Positions 31,104 to 37,634 of a DNA stretch of 37,634 bases are shown piece by piece. Under the pieces are notes generated by a model. That model was not told where the DNA came from and ran no database searches. It saw nothing but the letters and a program-made list of their open reading frames with translations. Numbering within the stretch: position 1 is the first letter of the stretch; the number at the start of each line of letters is the position of its first letter. Origin of the DNA: an uncultured Collinsella sp. GTDB lineage: Bacteria; Actinomycetota; Coriobacteriia; Coriobacteriales; Coriobacteriaceae. The stretch covers positions 1 through 37,634 of the forward strand of contig UQZL01000020.1 in NCBI GenBank assembly GCA_900545605.1, in the 5' to 3' direction. Both the position numbers and the translations under genes were made by a program.

Positions 31104-31691
31104 TTACAGCGAGCCCTTGGTGCTGGGGATGCCCTGCACGCGGGGATCGAGCTCGCAGGCGTGGCGCATCGTGCGGCCCACGGCCTTAAAGGCGGCCTCG
31201 ATAATGTGATGCGAGTTGCCGCCCGCCAGCTCGCGCACGTGCAGCGTAAGTTTGGCATCGCGCGCAAAGGCATAGAAGAACTCGACAGCCAGCTCGGTAT
31301 CGAAGCTGCCCACGCGCTCGGTCGGCACGGGCAGCTCGCAGTAGGCCTGGCCGCGACCCGAAATGTCCACGGCGGCCATCACGAGCGTCTCGTCCATGGC
31401 GATCGCCGCATCGGCAAAGCGCGTAATACCCGCTTTGTCGCCCAGCGCCCGGCAAAACGCCTCGCCCAGCACAATGCCCGTGTCCTCGACGGTATGGTGC
31501 GCATCGACTTCCACATCGCCTACCGCATGCACCGTCAAATCGAACAGGCCATGGCGGCCAAAGGCGTTGAGCATATGGTCGAAAAACGGCACGCCGGTCG
31601 AGATATCGCACGTACCGGTTCCATCCAGGTCGAGTTTGACGACAATGTCGGTCTCCCCCGTCTTGCGGGTCACCTCGGCATAACGGCCCAT
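31104..31691 (-). CDS. hisB: Imidazoleglycerol-phosphate dehydratase
   Basis: The 195-residue enzyme makes imidazole acetol phosphate. Its two metal-binding motifs are present: DAHHTVEDTGI and GGNSHHIIEAAFKA, along with GVPFFDHMLNAFGRHG. It is the monofunctional form without a phosphatase domain, which fits the separate PHP phosphatase. The ATG directly abuts the hisC stop (TAGATG), with AAGGAGGAG inside the hisC end. Confidence 0.96.
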   Translation of the reverse strand: MGRYAEVTRKTGETDIVVKLDLDGTGTCDISTGVPFFDHMLNAFGRHGLFDLTVHAVGDVEVDAHHTVEDTGIVLGEAFCRALGDKAGITRFADAAIAMDETLVMAAVDISGRGQAYCELPVPTERVGSFDTELAVEFFYAFARDAKLTLHVRELAGGNSHHIIEAAFKAVGRTMRHACELDPRVQGIPSTKGSL

Positions 31692-32807
31692 CTAGATCTC
31701 CTCCTTCACCAGCACGGCAAACGCAGCCAGTACCTCATCGTTTTCCTGCGGCGTGCCCACGGTAATGCGCAGACAGTCCGCAAGCCCCGGCGCATAGCTA
31801 AAGTCGCGCACCAAAATCGAATACTCGTCGCGTAGGCGCTCGCGCACGCGCGTGGCATGCGGCGTACGCACGAGCACAAAGTTCGCCGCGCTCGGCCATG
31901 CCTCCACGGGCAGGCCCTCGGTATCCATCGCGCGCAGGGCGCACAGCTCGCGCTCGCGCTCGGATGCGACCTGTGCCACCACGGGCGCATACGCATCGCG
32001 GGCACGCACACAAGCAAGTGCGGCAGCTTGGCTCAGCACGTTAACCGAATAGATCTGGCGAATCGCCGCGAACACCTCGATAACCTCGGGCGCCGCGATC
32101 ACGTACCCCAGACGCGTGCCGGCGGCGCCGAACGCCTTGGACAGCGTATGCAAAATCACCAGGTTGGGATGTTCGGCGATAAGGCCTTGCGCCGTGGTGG
32201 CCGCGCCAAACGAATCGTCGGCAAACTCAACGTAGGCCTCGTCGACCATCACCATGCCGGGGCAGGCGTCGCACAGCGCCGCGACAAAGTCGAGCGGAGC
32301 CACATCGCCCGTGGGATTGTTGGGCGAGGTCACGATGGCCAGGTTGCACTCGGGCGCCGCCGCAAGTACGGCAGCCTGGTCGAGCTCAAAGGTTGCCGGA
32401 TCGCGCCACACGTCGCGCACCTCGGTCTGGCACAGCGACGCAAAGAAGGCGTACTCGCTAAAGCACGGCGGGCAGTTGAGCAGGGTCCGCCCCGCGCCGC
32501 CAAACGCCAGCAGGTAGTTATAGAGCAGCTCATCGCCGCCGTTGCCCACGCAGATGTTCTCGCGCGCCACGCCATGCCAGGCAGCAAGCTCGTCACGCAG
32601 GTCGTTGGACATAGGATCGGGATAGCGGTTGAGCGGCGTGGCGGCAAGTGCCGCATCGACCGCCTCGCGCACGCCGGCCGGCACGGGATAGGTGTTCTCG
32701 TTGGCCGAAAGGTTGATGCGCGTGGGCGTAAAGTTGGGATCGTAGGGCTCAATACCGGCCAGGTAAGGCTGGACGAGCCCCTTCATGCGGGGCGTCAGCT
32801 CGGCCAT
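31692..32807 (-). CDS. hisC: Histidinol-phosphate aminotransferase
   Basis: The 371-residue PLP enzyme of the class I/II aminotransferase fold has NLSANENTYPVP, GNGGDELLYN, TSPNNPTGD, VDEAYVEF, TLSKAFGAAGTRLGY with the PLP lysine, and a C-terminal LRITVGTPQEND. The start is the ATG at 32807, with AAGGAGG 6 bases upstream and one base after the hisD stop; an upstream in-frame ATG lacks support. Confidence 0.95.
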   Translation of the reverse strand: MAELTPRMKGLVQPYLAGIEPYDPNFTPTRINLSANENTYPVPAGVREAVDAALAATPLNRYPDPMSNDLRDELAAWHGVARENICVGNGGDELLYNYLLAFGGAGRTLLNCPPCFSEYAFFASLCQTEVRDVWRDPATFELDQAAVLAAAPECNLAIVTSPNNPTGDVAPLDFVAALCDACPGMVMVDEAYVEFADDSFGAATTAQGLIAEHPNLVILHTLSKAFGAAGTRLGYVIAAPEVIEVFAAIRQIYSVNVLSQAAALACVRARDAYAPVVAQVASERERELCALRAMDTEGLPVEAWPSAANFVLVRTPHATRVRERLRDEYSILVRDFSYAPGLADCLRITVGTPQENDEVLAAFAVLVKEEI

Positions 32808-32808
32808 A

Positions 32809-34245
32809 TTAGGCCTCCTTGCCAGTCGCGCCGGCGCCATCAGCGCTCGTAGCCGCCAGGTCCACGCCCTCGGCGACCGTCACGGTCGTATCGCCCGGCC
32901 AGGCGACCTTGGTCAGGTCGGCTGCAGCCAGCGACTCGGCACTCACGGCATCCTCGCCCTGCTCCAGCACGCGACGACGCAGGGCGGCAGAGAGCGCGTG
33001 CGCCCACAGGCCCTCGGCCTCGGCCAGGCGCTGCGTAGCGGGAGCGTCGGAGAGCAGACCCTCGGGCGTATAGCAAATGACGCTCGAGCGCTTAACGAAC
33101 TCTTCGACCGAAAGCGGGTTGGAGAACATGGCCGTGCCGCCGGTCGGCAGCGTGTGGTTGGGGCCAGCAACATAATCGCCAAGCGGCTCGGAGCTCCAAG
33201 CGCCCACAAAGATGGCGCCGGCGTTGCGAATGCCGCCAAGCAGGCCCATTGCATCCTTGCAGTGCAGCTCCAGGTGTTCGGGCGCCACGGTGTTCACGGC
33301 CTCGACGGCGGCAGCCATGTCGGCGGCCACCACGATGGTGCCTTCGTTGTCGAGCGAGGCGCGCGTGATCTCGGCACGCGGCGACTGCGCCACCAGAATG
33401 TCGATACCAGCCTCGACCTCGCGCGCAAACTGCTCGTCGCAAGTCACCAGATAGCAGGCTGCCAGCGGATCGTGCTCGGCCTGGGCCATCAGGTCTGCCG
33501 CGACCACCATGGGCTTGGCCGTGGCATCGGCCAGTACGCAGACCTCGGAGGGGCCAGCGACCATGTCGATTCCCACGTCGCCCGAGACAATCTGCTTGGC
33601 AGCGGCAACAAAAGCGTTGCCCGGACCGGTGATTTTATCGACACACGGAATGGTCTCGGTACCGTACGCCAGCGCGGCCACGGCCTGAGCGCCGCCCACC
33701 ATATAGATTTCGTCCACGCCGCCGAGCTTAGCCGCCGCGAGCGTGTAGGGGCTGATCAGGCCATCCTTTTGCGGCGGAGTCACCATGACCACGCGCTTGA
33801 CGCCGGCAACCTTGGCGGGAATGGCGTTCATGAGCACCGTGGAGGGATACTGCGCGCGACCGCCCGGCACATAGATGCCAGCCGCCGCGAGCGGGGTCAC
33901 CTTAACGCCGAGCATCGTGCCGTCCGGGCGCGTGGTAAACCAGCTCTGTTCGACCTCGCGCTGGTGGAACTCGCGAATCTGGCATGCGGCCTTCTCGAGC
34001 GCGGCGACAAAGGCCGGATCGAGGCCTTCGAGCGCGGCATCGATCTGCTCTTGCGGCAGACGGAAGCTCTGCAGCTCAACGCCGTCAAAACGCCGACAGT
34101 AGTCGCGCACCGCGGCATCGCCATTGGCGCGCACGTTGGCCACGATATCGCGGGCGGCGTCGACGATGTTTTGCGGCAGCACGCCCTTACGGTTGAGTTG
34201 GTTGGTAACGAGGCGCTCACCGGGAGCAAGTTTGATGGTCTTCAT
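32809..34245 (-). CDS. hisD: Histidinol dehydrogenase
   Basis: The 478-residue zinc enzyme oxidises histidinol to histidine in two NAD-dependent steps. Family blocks include YVPGGRAQYPSTVLM, DKITGPGNAFVAAAKQ, IDMVAGPSEVCVLAD, AQAEHDPLAA, APEHLEL and AGPNHTLPTGG with the zinc His residues. It is longer than usual by about 45 residues at the C-terminus, an Ala/Gly/Thr-rich tail (LAATSADGAGATGKEA) with no clear fold. It follows hisZG by about 105 bases. A very long antisense frame over this gene and hisZG is a composition artefact. Confidence 0.95.
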   Translation of the reverse strand: MKTIKLAPGERLVTNQLNRKGVLPQNIVDAARDIVANVRANGDAAVRDYCRRFDGVELQSFRLPQEQIDAALEGLDPAFVAALEKAACQIREFHQREVEQSWFTTRPDGTMLGVKVTPLAAAGIYVPGGRAQYPSTVLMNAIPAKVAGVKRVVMVTPPQKDGLISPYTLAAAKLGGVDEIYMVGGAQAVAALAYGTETIPCVDKITGPGNAFVAAAKQIVSGDVGIDMVAGPSEVCVLADATAKPMVVAADLMAQAEHDPLAACYLVTCDEQFAREVEAGIDILVAQSPRAEITRASLDNEGTIVVAADMAAAVEAVNTVAPEHLELHCKDAMGLLGGIRNAGAIFVGAWSSEPLGDYVAGPNHTLPTGGTAMFSNPLSVEEFVKRSSVICYTPEGLLSDAPATQRLAEAEGLWAHALSAALRRRVLEQGEDAVSAESLAAADLTKVAWPGDTTVTVAEGVDLAATSADGAGATGKEA

Positions 34246-34350
34246 ATCGGTATCCCCTATCGGTCGAGGTTATGTTCGAAAAACGAGAGACCGGGCGGCG
34301 GCGCCAATCGGCCCGCAGCCCGTACGTTGGGGCGCCCGTGCGCGCTCGCG

Positions 34351-36066
34351 CTATTGTGCCGAGCCCGCGACGGGCTCAAAATGCTTGTCCTTAACGGCCG
34401 CGGCCAGGCGATCTGCCAGATTGCGTACGCGCGGATCAAGGCGCGCGGCACCCGGGTTGACAAAGAAGCGGGCCGTGCAGTCCATGATGCGACCGGTGAT
34501 GACCAGGTCGTTGTCGCGCAGCGTGGCGCCCGTGGCGGTAATATCCACGATGCGGTCGGTCATGCCGACGATGGGGCCCAGCTCGATGTTGCCGTGCAGC
34601 GAAACGATGTCGGCGTTCACGCCGCGCTCGGCATACCAGGCACTCGCGATGCGCGGATACTTGGTTGCCACGCGAAGCGACCCGCGGCGAGCATAGTTGC
34701 GCTCGGCCTGACCGGCGCGCCATGCGGGCTCCGCCTCGATAAAGGTGCACAGGCCATAGCCCAAGTCGACCAGCTGCAGCAGGTTGAGGTCTGCCTCGAT
34801 AAGCGAATCCCAACCGCAGATGCCGCAATCGGCACCGCCACAGCCCACAAAAGCAGGCGCGTCGCTGGGGCGCACGATGACAAACTCGATATCGCCGACC
34901 GCGCCCTCGCCGACACGCGTGTCGCGGCCGCGCACGATCAGGTGACGGCCGGGGTCACGCAGCTCGGAGACGTCCAGGCCCGCGGTCTCGAGCACGTCGA
35001 GCGTGTCGGCCTTAAGCGAGCCCTTGGGCACGGCGATACGCAGCGGCCCCTCGGCGCCACGGCCCACGGCGTGGTCGCCATCGGAAGCGGCGTCCTCGGC
35101 CGAGGTGCGCACGGCCTCCAGACGCTCGAGCGAAAAGGCAAAGCCCGCCGCCGGCACCTCGATACCGTCGCCAAACGCACCGGTAAAGATGGAGTCGTAG
35201 CGTCCGCCCGAACCGACCGGATCGGGCAAGCCGCCGGCATAGGCCTTAAAGACCAGACCCGTGTAGTAATCGAAAGAATTCATGATGGAGAAGTCGAAGG
35301 ACAGCACCTGGGCGTCCTCGGGAGCCAGGCCCTCGACCAGGGCACGCAGCTCGCGCGTCAGCGGCGCGACGATGCCGGCAGCCTCCAGCAGCGCATCCAC
35401 GCGGTCGAGCACCTCGGCACCACCGTGCAGGCGCGGCAGCTCGCTAATGGCGGCCTTGACGGCATCGGACTCGGTGCTGGCAGCCACGCGGGCATCGAGG
35501 CCCACAAAGTCGTTGGCATGCACGCAGCGCAGGGCCTCGGCAGCCAGCTCACGATCCTCGCATACCGCGAGCAATTCCTTAAAAGGACGCACGCTGCCTG
35601 CGATAATGCGCGCATCGGGAAGTGCCAGCTCGCGCACGGCCTCGGCGACCAGCGAGACAATCTCGACATCGCCCGAGGTATCGCCCGCGCCGATAAGCTC
35701 AAAGCCCAACTGCGTAAACTGGCGCGAACCACCGGCATTGCGCTGACACTCGCGAACCACCGGCGCCTCGTAGCGAAGGCGTAGGGGCAGGTCGGCCGCG
35801 CGCATGCGGGTCGAAACCAGGCGCACGATCGGCAGCGTGTTGTCGGGACGGACCACCAGCAGGCGACCGTCGTCATCAAAGAGCTTAAACGGCGTGTCCG
35901 CAATGCGGCCGCCTTCCTCGAGCGAACCCTTGTCCTCGAGCAGCGGCGTCTCGACCGGAAGGTAATGATGCTCCCTAAAGCAGCCCTTCACCGTACATGC
36001 GATCTCCTCGCGCGCCTGAGCTTCCTCGGGCAATATGTCCCGGAATCCCCACGGTGTGGCCGTCAT
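34351..36066 (-). CDS. hisZG: Fused ATP phosphoribosyltransferase regulatory and catalytic protein (HisZ-HisG)
   Basis: One 571-residue frame carries both halves of the short-form ATP-PRT. Residues 1-320 are HisZ, a HisRS paralogue without tRNA charging: PWGFRDILPEEA, VRPDNTLPIVRLVS, SRQFTQLGFELIG, DYYTGLVFKAYA, GSGGRYDSI. After an acidic Gly/Ala linker (about 321-341), residues 342-571 are short-form HisG: LRIAVPKGSL, VGCGGADCGICGWDSL, and the PRPP loop ATGATLRDNDL. HisG commits ATP and PRPP to histidine, and HisZ is needed for activity and feedback by histidine. It is the first gene of the operon, with GAGGAGG before the ATG. HisZ and HisG are normally separate proteins. Confidence 0.95.
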   Translation of the reverse strand: MTATPWGFRDILPEEAQAREEIACTVKGCFREHHYLPVETPLLEDKGSLEEGGRIADTPFKLFDDDGRLLVVRPDNTLPIVRLVSTRMRAADLPLRLRYEAPVVRECQRNAGGSRQFTQLGFELIGAGDTSGDVEIVSLVAEAVRELALPDARIIAGSVRPFKELLAVCEDRELAAEALRCVHANDFVGLDARVAASTESDAVKAAISELPRLHGGAEVLDRVDALLEAAGIVAPLTRELRALVEGLAPEDAQVLSFDFSIMNSFDYYTGLVFKAYAGGLPDPVGSGGRYDSIFTGAFGDGIEVPAAGFAFSLERLEAVRTSAEDAASDGDHAVGRGAEGPLRIAVPKGSLKADTLDVLETAGLDVSELRDPGRHLIVRGRDTRVGEGAVGDIEFVIVRPSDAPAFVGCGGADCGICGWDSLIEADLNLLQLVDLGYGLCTFIEAEPAWRAGQAERNYARRGSLRVATKYPRIASAWYAERGVNADIVSLHGNIELGPIVGMTDRIVDITATGATLRDNDLVITGRIMDCTARFFVNPGAARLDPRVRNLADRLAAAVKDKHFEPVAGSAQ

Positions 36067-36208
36067 CTGGTGAGCCTCCTCATGCTGTGTTTCATATAGA
36101 ACAGAAGACCGACATAGCTCCGCCGGTTTTCTGGGTACTTTAGCATACTAGAGTGTTTGCGGGGAGAATCGTCCTCCTCGGCTCATAGCGTATTCATTTG
36201 GAAACATA

Positions 36209-36348
36209 GGGGAAAGCGCGTCCCGCCCGCCAGCCAAAAACTGGGATGCGGTTTCCGGTTGAGGTCCTCAGCGGAAAGTGTGTCCCATTCTGAGCGCCTG
36301 TTCTGGGACGTGCTTTCCGCCAGAAGCCTCAAGCGGAAAGCACGTCCC
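36209..36348. repeat. Alternating array of GCGGAAAG...GTCCC repeats upstream of the his operon
   Basis: Five units of consensus GCGGAAAGCACGTCCC alternate in orientation: + at 36209, - at 36242, + at 36269, - at 36301 and + at 36331. The fourth and fifth form a perfect 16-bp stem (36305-36320 with 36333-36348), and the third and fourth can pair with few mismatches, so the folds exclude one another. Related fragments lie near 476 and 5890. It fills most of the 326-base gap between the epimerase stop and hisZG. The his promoter, still unidentified, must lie at about 36067-36200. Confidence 0.65.
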
Positions 36349-36392
36349 GTTTCTCAAAAAGCGTCAAACGCCAACTCGGCGCCCTGTCCCAC

Positions 36393-37229
36393 TTAGGCGC
36401 CAATCGCGCGTCGGTACTCCGCCATAACCTGAGCGTCGGCTGCCGCGGGGTCGGCAAAATAGCGCCAGTCATAGGTCTCGGCCGAAACAACTCCGCGATA
36501 GCCGCGCGCCACCAACCTATCCAGGTCGGCGCGCATATCGCGGTCGCCGTCACCCCAGGCAAGATGCGTCGTGCCATCTGCCGCAACATCGACAAAATGC
36601 ACGTGGGCGACATCATCGCCAAGCAGATCGAAATAATCGTCGATGGTATCCCCTGCCACCGCCATAGCGCCCAAATCCAGACACGCCTTAAGTGCCGGAT
36701 GATCAACTGCCTCGATCATGCGCTTCGTGTCGGCCGCCGAGTTCACGATCATCGACTCAACCGGCTGTAGGGCCTCGAGCACCAGTCGCACGCCGCGCTC
36801 TCCCGCATGCTCGGCAATCGCACGCAGCATCGAGGCGCTGCGACCCCACGCGTCCTCGATCGGCTCGTTCAAAAATACCCAGCCACTCGAGACCATGACC
36901 TGCTCGGCTCCAAGTTCCGCCGCGATATCCACAACGTTCTTAAAGTACGCGAGCGTGCGGGCGCGCGCCTCATTCCCGCGCGCCGCGATATTCCACGGCT
37001 TGGGGTTGTTCTGTTCGGGACAAAGCCCCACAATCCGAACCCCATACCGCTGTGATAGCTCCCGCACCTGCTCGAGCGAATCGTATCCATGGCAATCGAC
37101 ATACAGATGCATCGCCCCGGTCCAAAGCTCGCAACACGTGTAGCCCGAGGCCGCTGCCGAAGAAAAGAACTCCTCAAGGTCAAAATAACGATGGCTGATA
37201 TTCATGACGGCAAGCTGGGGATAGCTCAT
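36393..37229 (-). CDS. Sugar phosphate isomerase/epimerase, FrlC-like
   Basis: The 278-residue TIM-barrel protein of the xylose isomerase/AP endonuclease superfamily shows HRYFDLEEFFSSAAASGYTC, GLCPEQNN, LVLEALQPVESMIVNSAAD, CLDLGAM, HVHFVDV and a final GVVSAETY; Glu, His and Asp at these points are the usual metal ligands. The layout resembles FrlC, a fructoselysine epimerase. The ATG at 37229 follows GGAG. It lies 73 bases downstream of a FrlB-like SIS gene, which supports a role in using a glycated amino acid or a related amino sugar; the substrate is uncertain. Confidence 0.75.
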   Translation of the reverse strand: MSYPQLAVMNISHRYFDLEEFFSSAAASGYTCCELWTGAMHLYVDCHGYDSLEQVRELSQRYGVRIVGLCPEQNNPKPWNIAARGNEARARTLAYFKNVVDIAAELGAEQVMVSSGWVFLNEPIEDAWGRSASMLRAIAEHAGERGVRLVLEALQPVESMIVNSAADTKRMIEAVDHPALKACLDLGAMAVAGDTIDDYFDLLGDDVAHVHFVDVAADGTTHLAWGDGDRDMRADLDRLVARGYRGVVSAETYDWRYFADPAAADAQVMAEYRRAIGA

Positions 37230-37251
37230 AATTACTCTCCAACCCAAGCGA

Positions 37252-37278
37252 GGCCCCGTTCCATATAGGAGCGGGGCC
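37252..37278 (-). other. Intercistronic hairpin between SIS and epimerase genes
   Basis: GGCCCCGTTCC (37252-37262) pairs with GGAGCGGGGCC (37268-37278), 11 pairs with one G-U and a 5-base loop. No T run follows leftward, so it is more likely a processing or stabilising stem than a terminator. Confidence 0.5.
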
Positions 37279-37302
37279 CAATTACACAAACGTTATTTGC
37301 TC

Positions 37303-37634
37303 TTAGTAGTCGAACTGGTGATAGTAGCGACGGTAGTTGAGGTTGTGCTTGGTGACCGTCTCGTAGTAAGCGGCAAGGCGATCGGTGATCAGCGAGGAGA
37401 GGATCCACGGGGAGACGATGACGCGGAACTCGTCGTCAAGGCCGGGGATCGCGAACTCGGCGGTATCGATGATGTTGATGTCGGTGTCGCCGGTCACGCC
37501 GCGGGTCAGGAACGCGCGGGCGCGCTCGTCGAGCTTGCGGTTCTCGTCCTCGCCCATGAACAGGAACACGGGGACGCCCGGCTCCACGAGCTCGAGGGTG
37601 CCGTGGAAGAAGTCGGCCGAGGTGATGTAGCGGG
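37303..37634 (-). CDS. SIS-domain sugar isomerase/deglycase, FrlB-like (partial)
   Basis: Only the C-terminal 109 residues or so are inside the window; the gene runs past base 37634. The frame reads RYITSADFFHGTLELVEPGV at the edge, then PVFLFMGEDENRKLDERARA and a C-terminal YYETVTKHNLNYRRYYHQFDY. The S-x-D/E-FFHG-x-LE segment matches the active-site end of SIS domains in FrlB (fructoselysine-6-phosphate deglycase) and AgaS/GlmS relatives. With the FrlC-like gene after it, breakdown of a phosphorylated sugar amine is the best guess. Confidence 0.7.
   Translation of the reverse strand, partial: RYITSADFFHGTLELVEPGVPVFLFMGEDENRKLDERARAFLTRGVTGDTDINIIDTAEFAIPGLDDEFRVIVSPWILSSLITDRLAAYYETVTKHNLNYRRYYHQFDY

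Noticed and set aside
32785..35784. Very long rightward open frame (999 codons) opposite hisD and hisZG
   Set aside because: It is antisense to two clear enzymes, has no family resemblance or ribosome site, and is explained by GC-biased codon use on the other strand.
1..37634. CRISPR array
   Set aside because: No series of regularly spaced identical repeats with unique spacers was seen; the repeats found are alternating or single inverted repeats.

Overview
The window looks like a chromosomal segment of a GC-rich actinobacterium of the class Coriobacteriia, most likely Collinsella or a close relative. This is inferred from base composition, gene content (a histidine operon with fused hisZG, a LarC C-terminal half, an orphan galactitol-type PTS IIB, a Frl-like sugar amine pair) and intergenic repeats with GGGGAC and GCGGAAAG cores. 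No rRNA or other direct taxonomic marker is present.

Layout. 1-566: non-coding, repeat-rich. 567-2510: secreted/membrane DUF2207 protein. 3066-4076: GluQ, a tRNA-Asp queuosine glutamylating enzyme, apparently leaderless. 4092-5741: two overlapping calcineurin-like phosphoesterases and a small membrane protein. 5911-7440: decayed DNA, with the 3' end of an LPXTG-type surface protein, a frameshifted type I restriction-modification specificity remnant and a broken membrane ORF. 7739-16475: a defence island. It holds a convergent HNH nuclease / 5-methylcytosine methyltransferase pair (probable type II restriction-modification), an AAA ATPase + subtilisin-like protease pair matching the IetAS anti-phage system, two tiny basic ORFs divergent from it, an HNH_2 nuclease and an Abi_2/HEPN abortive-infection protein.

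16817-19442: an apparent three-gene operon of a DUF4342 membrane protein, an OmpR-type response regulator and a histidine kinase. 19518-20191: orphan PTS IIB plus VOC protein. 20355-20978: membrane-anchored helical protein. 21010-21094: tRNA-Leu(UAA), followed by a duplicated copy of its 3' end and terminator around a structured insert. 21443-24711: Ppx/GppA phosphatase, FtsB/DivIC-like protein and enolase. 24902-26857: MazG, YfcE-like phosphoesterase and LarC C-terminal protein.

27189-36066: histidine biosynthesis. The leftward operon is hisZG-hisD-hisC-hisB-hisH-hisA-hisF-hisI-hisE, and a convergent PHP-family histidinol phosphatase supplies the missing dephosphorylation step, so every step from PRPP + ATP to histidine is encoded. 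A perfect 16-bp hairpin with a REP-like core sits between hisB and hisH. Upstream of the operon lies an alternating array of GCGGAAAG...GTCCC repeats. The right edge holds a FrlC-like sugar epimerase and the C-terminal part of a FrlB-like SIS deglycase, cut by the window end.

The strongest candidates for something unusual are the IetAS locus with its divergent micro-ORF pair, the HisZ-HisG fusion, the palindrome over the likely HNH promoter combined with a winged-helix methyltransferase, and several intergenic inverted-repeat families.
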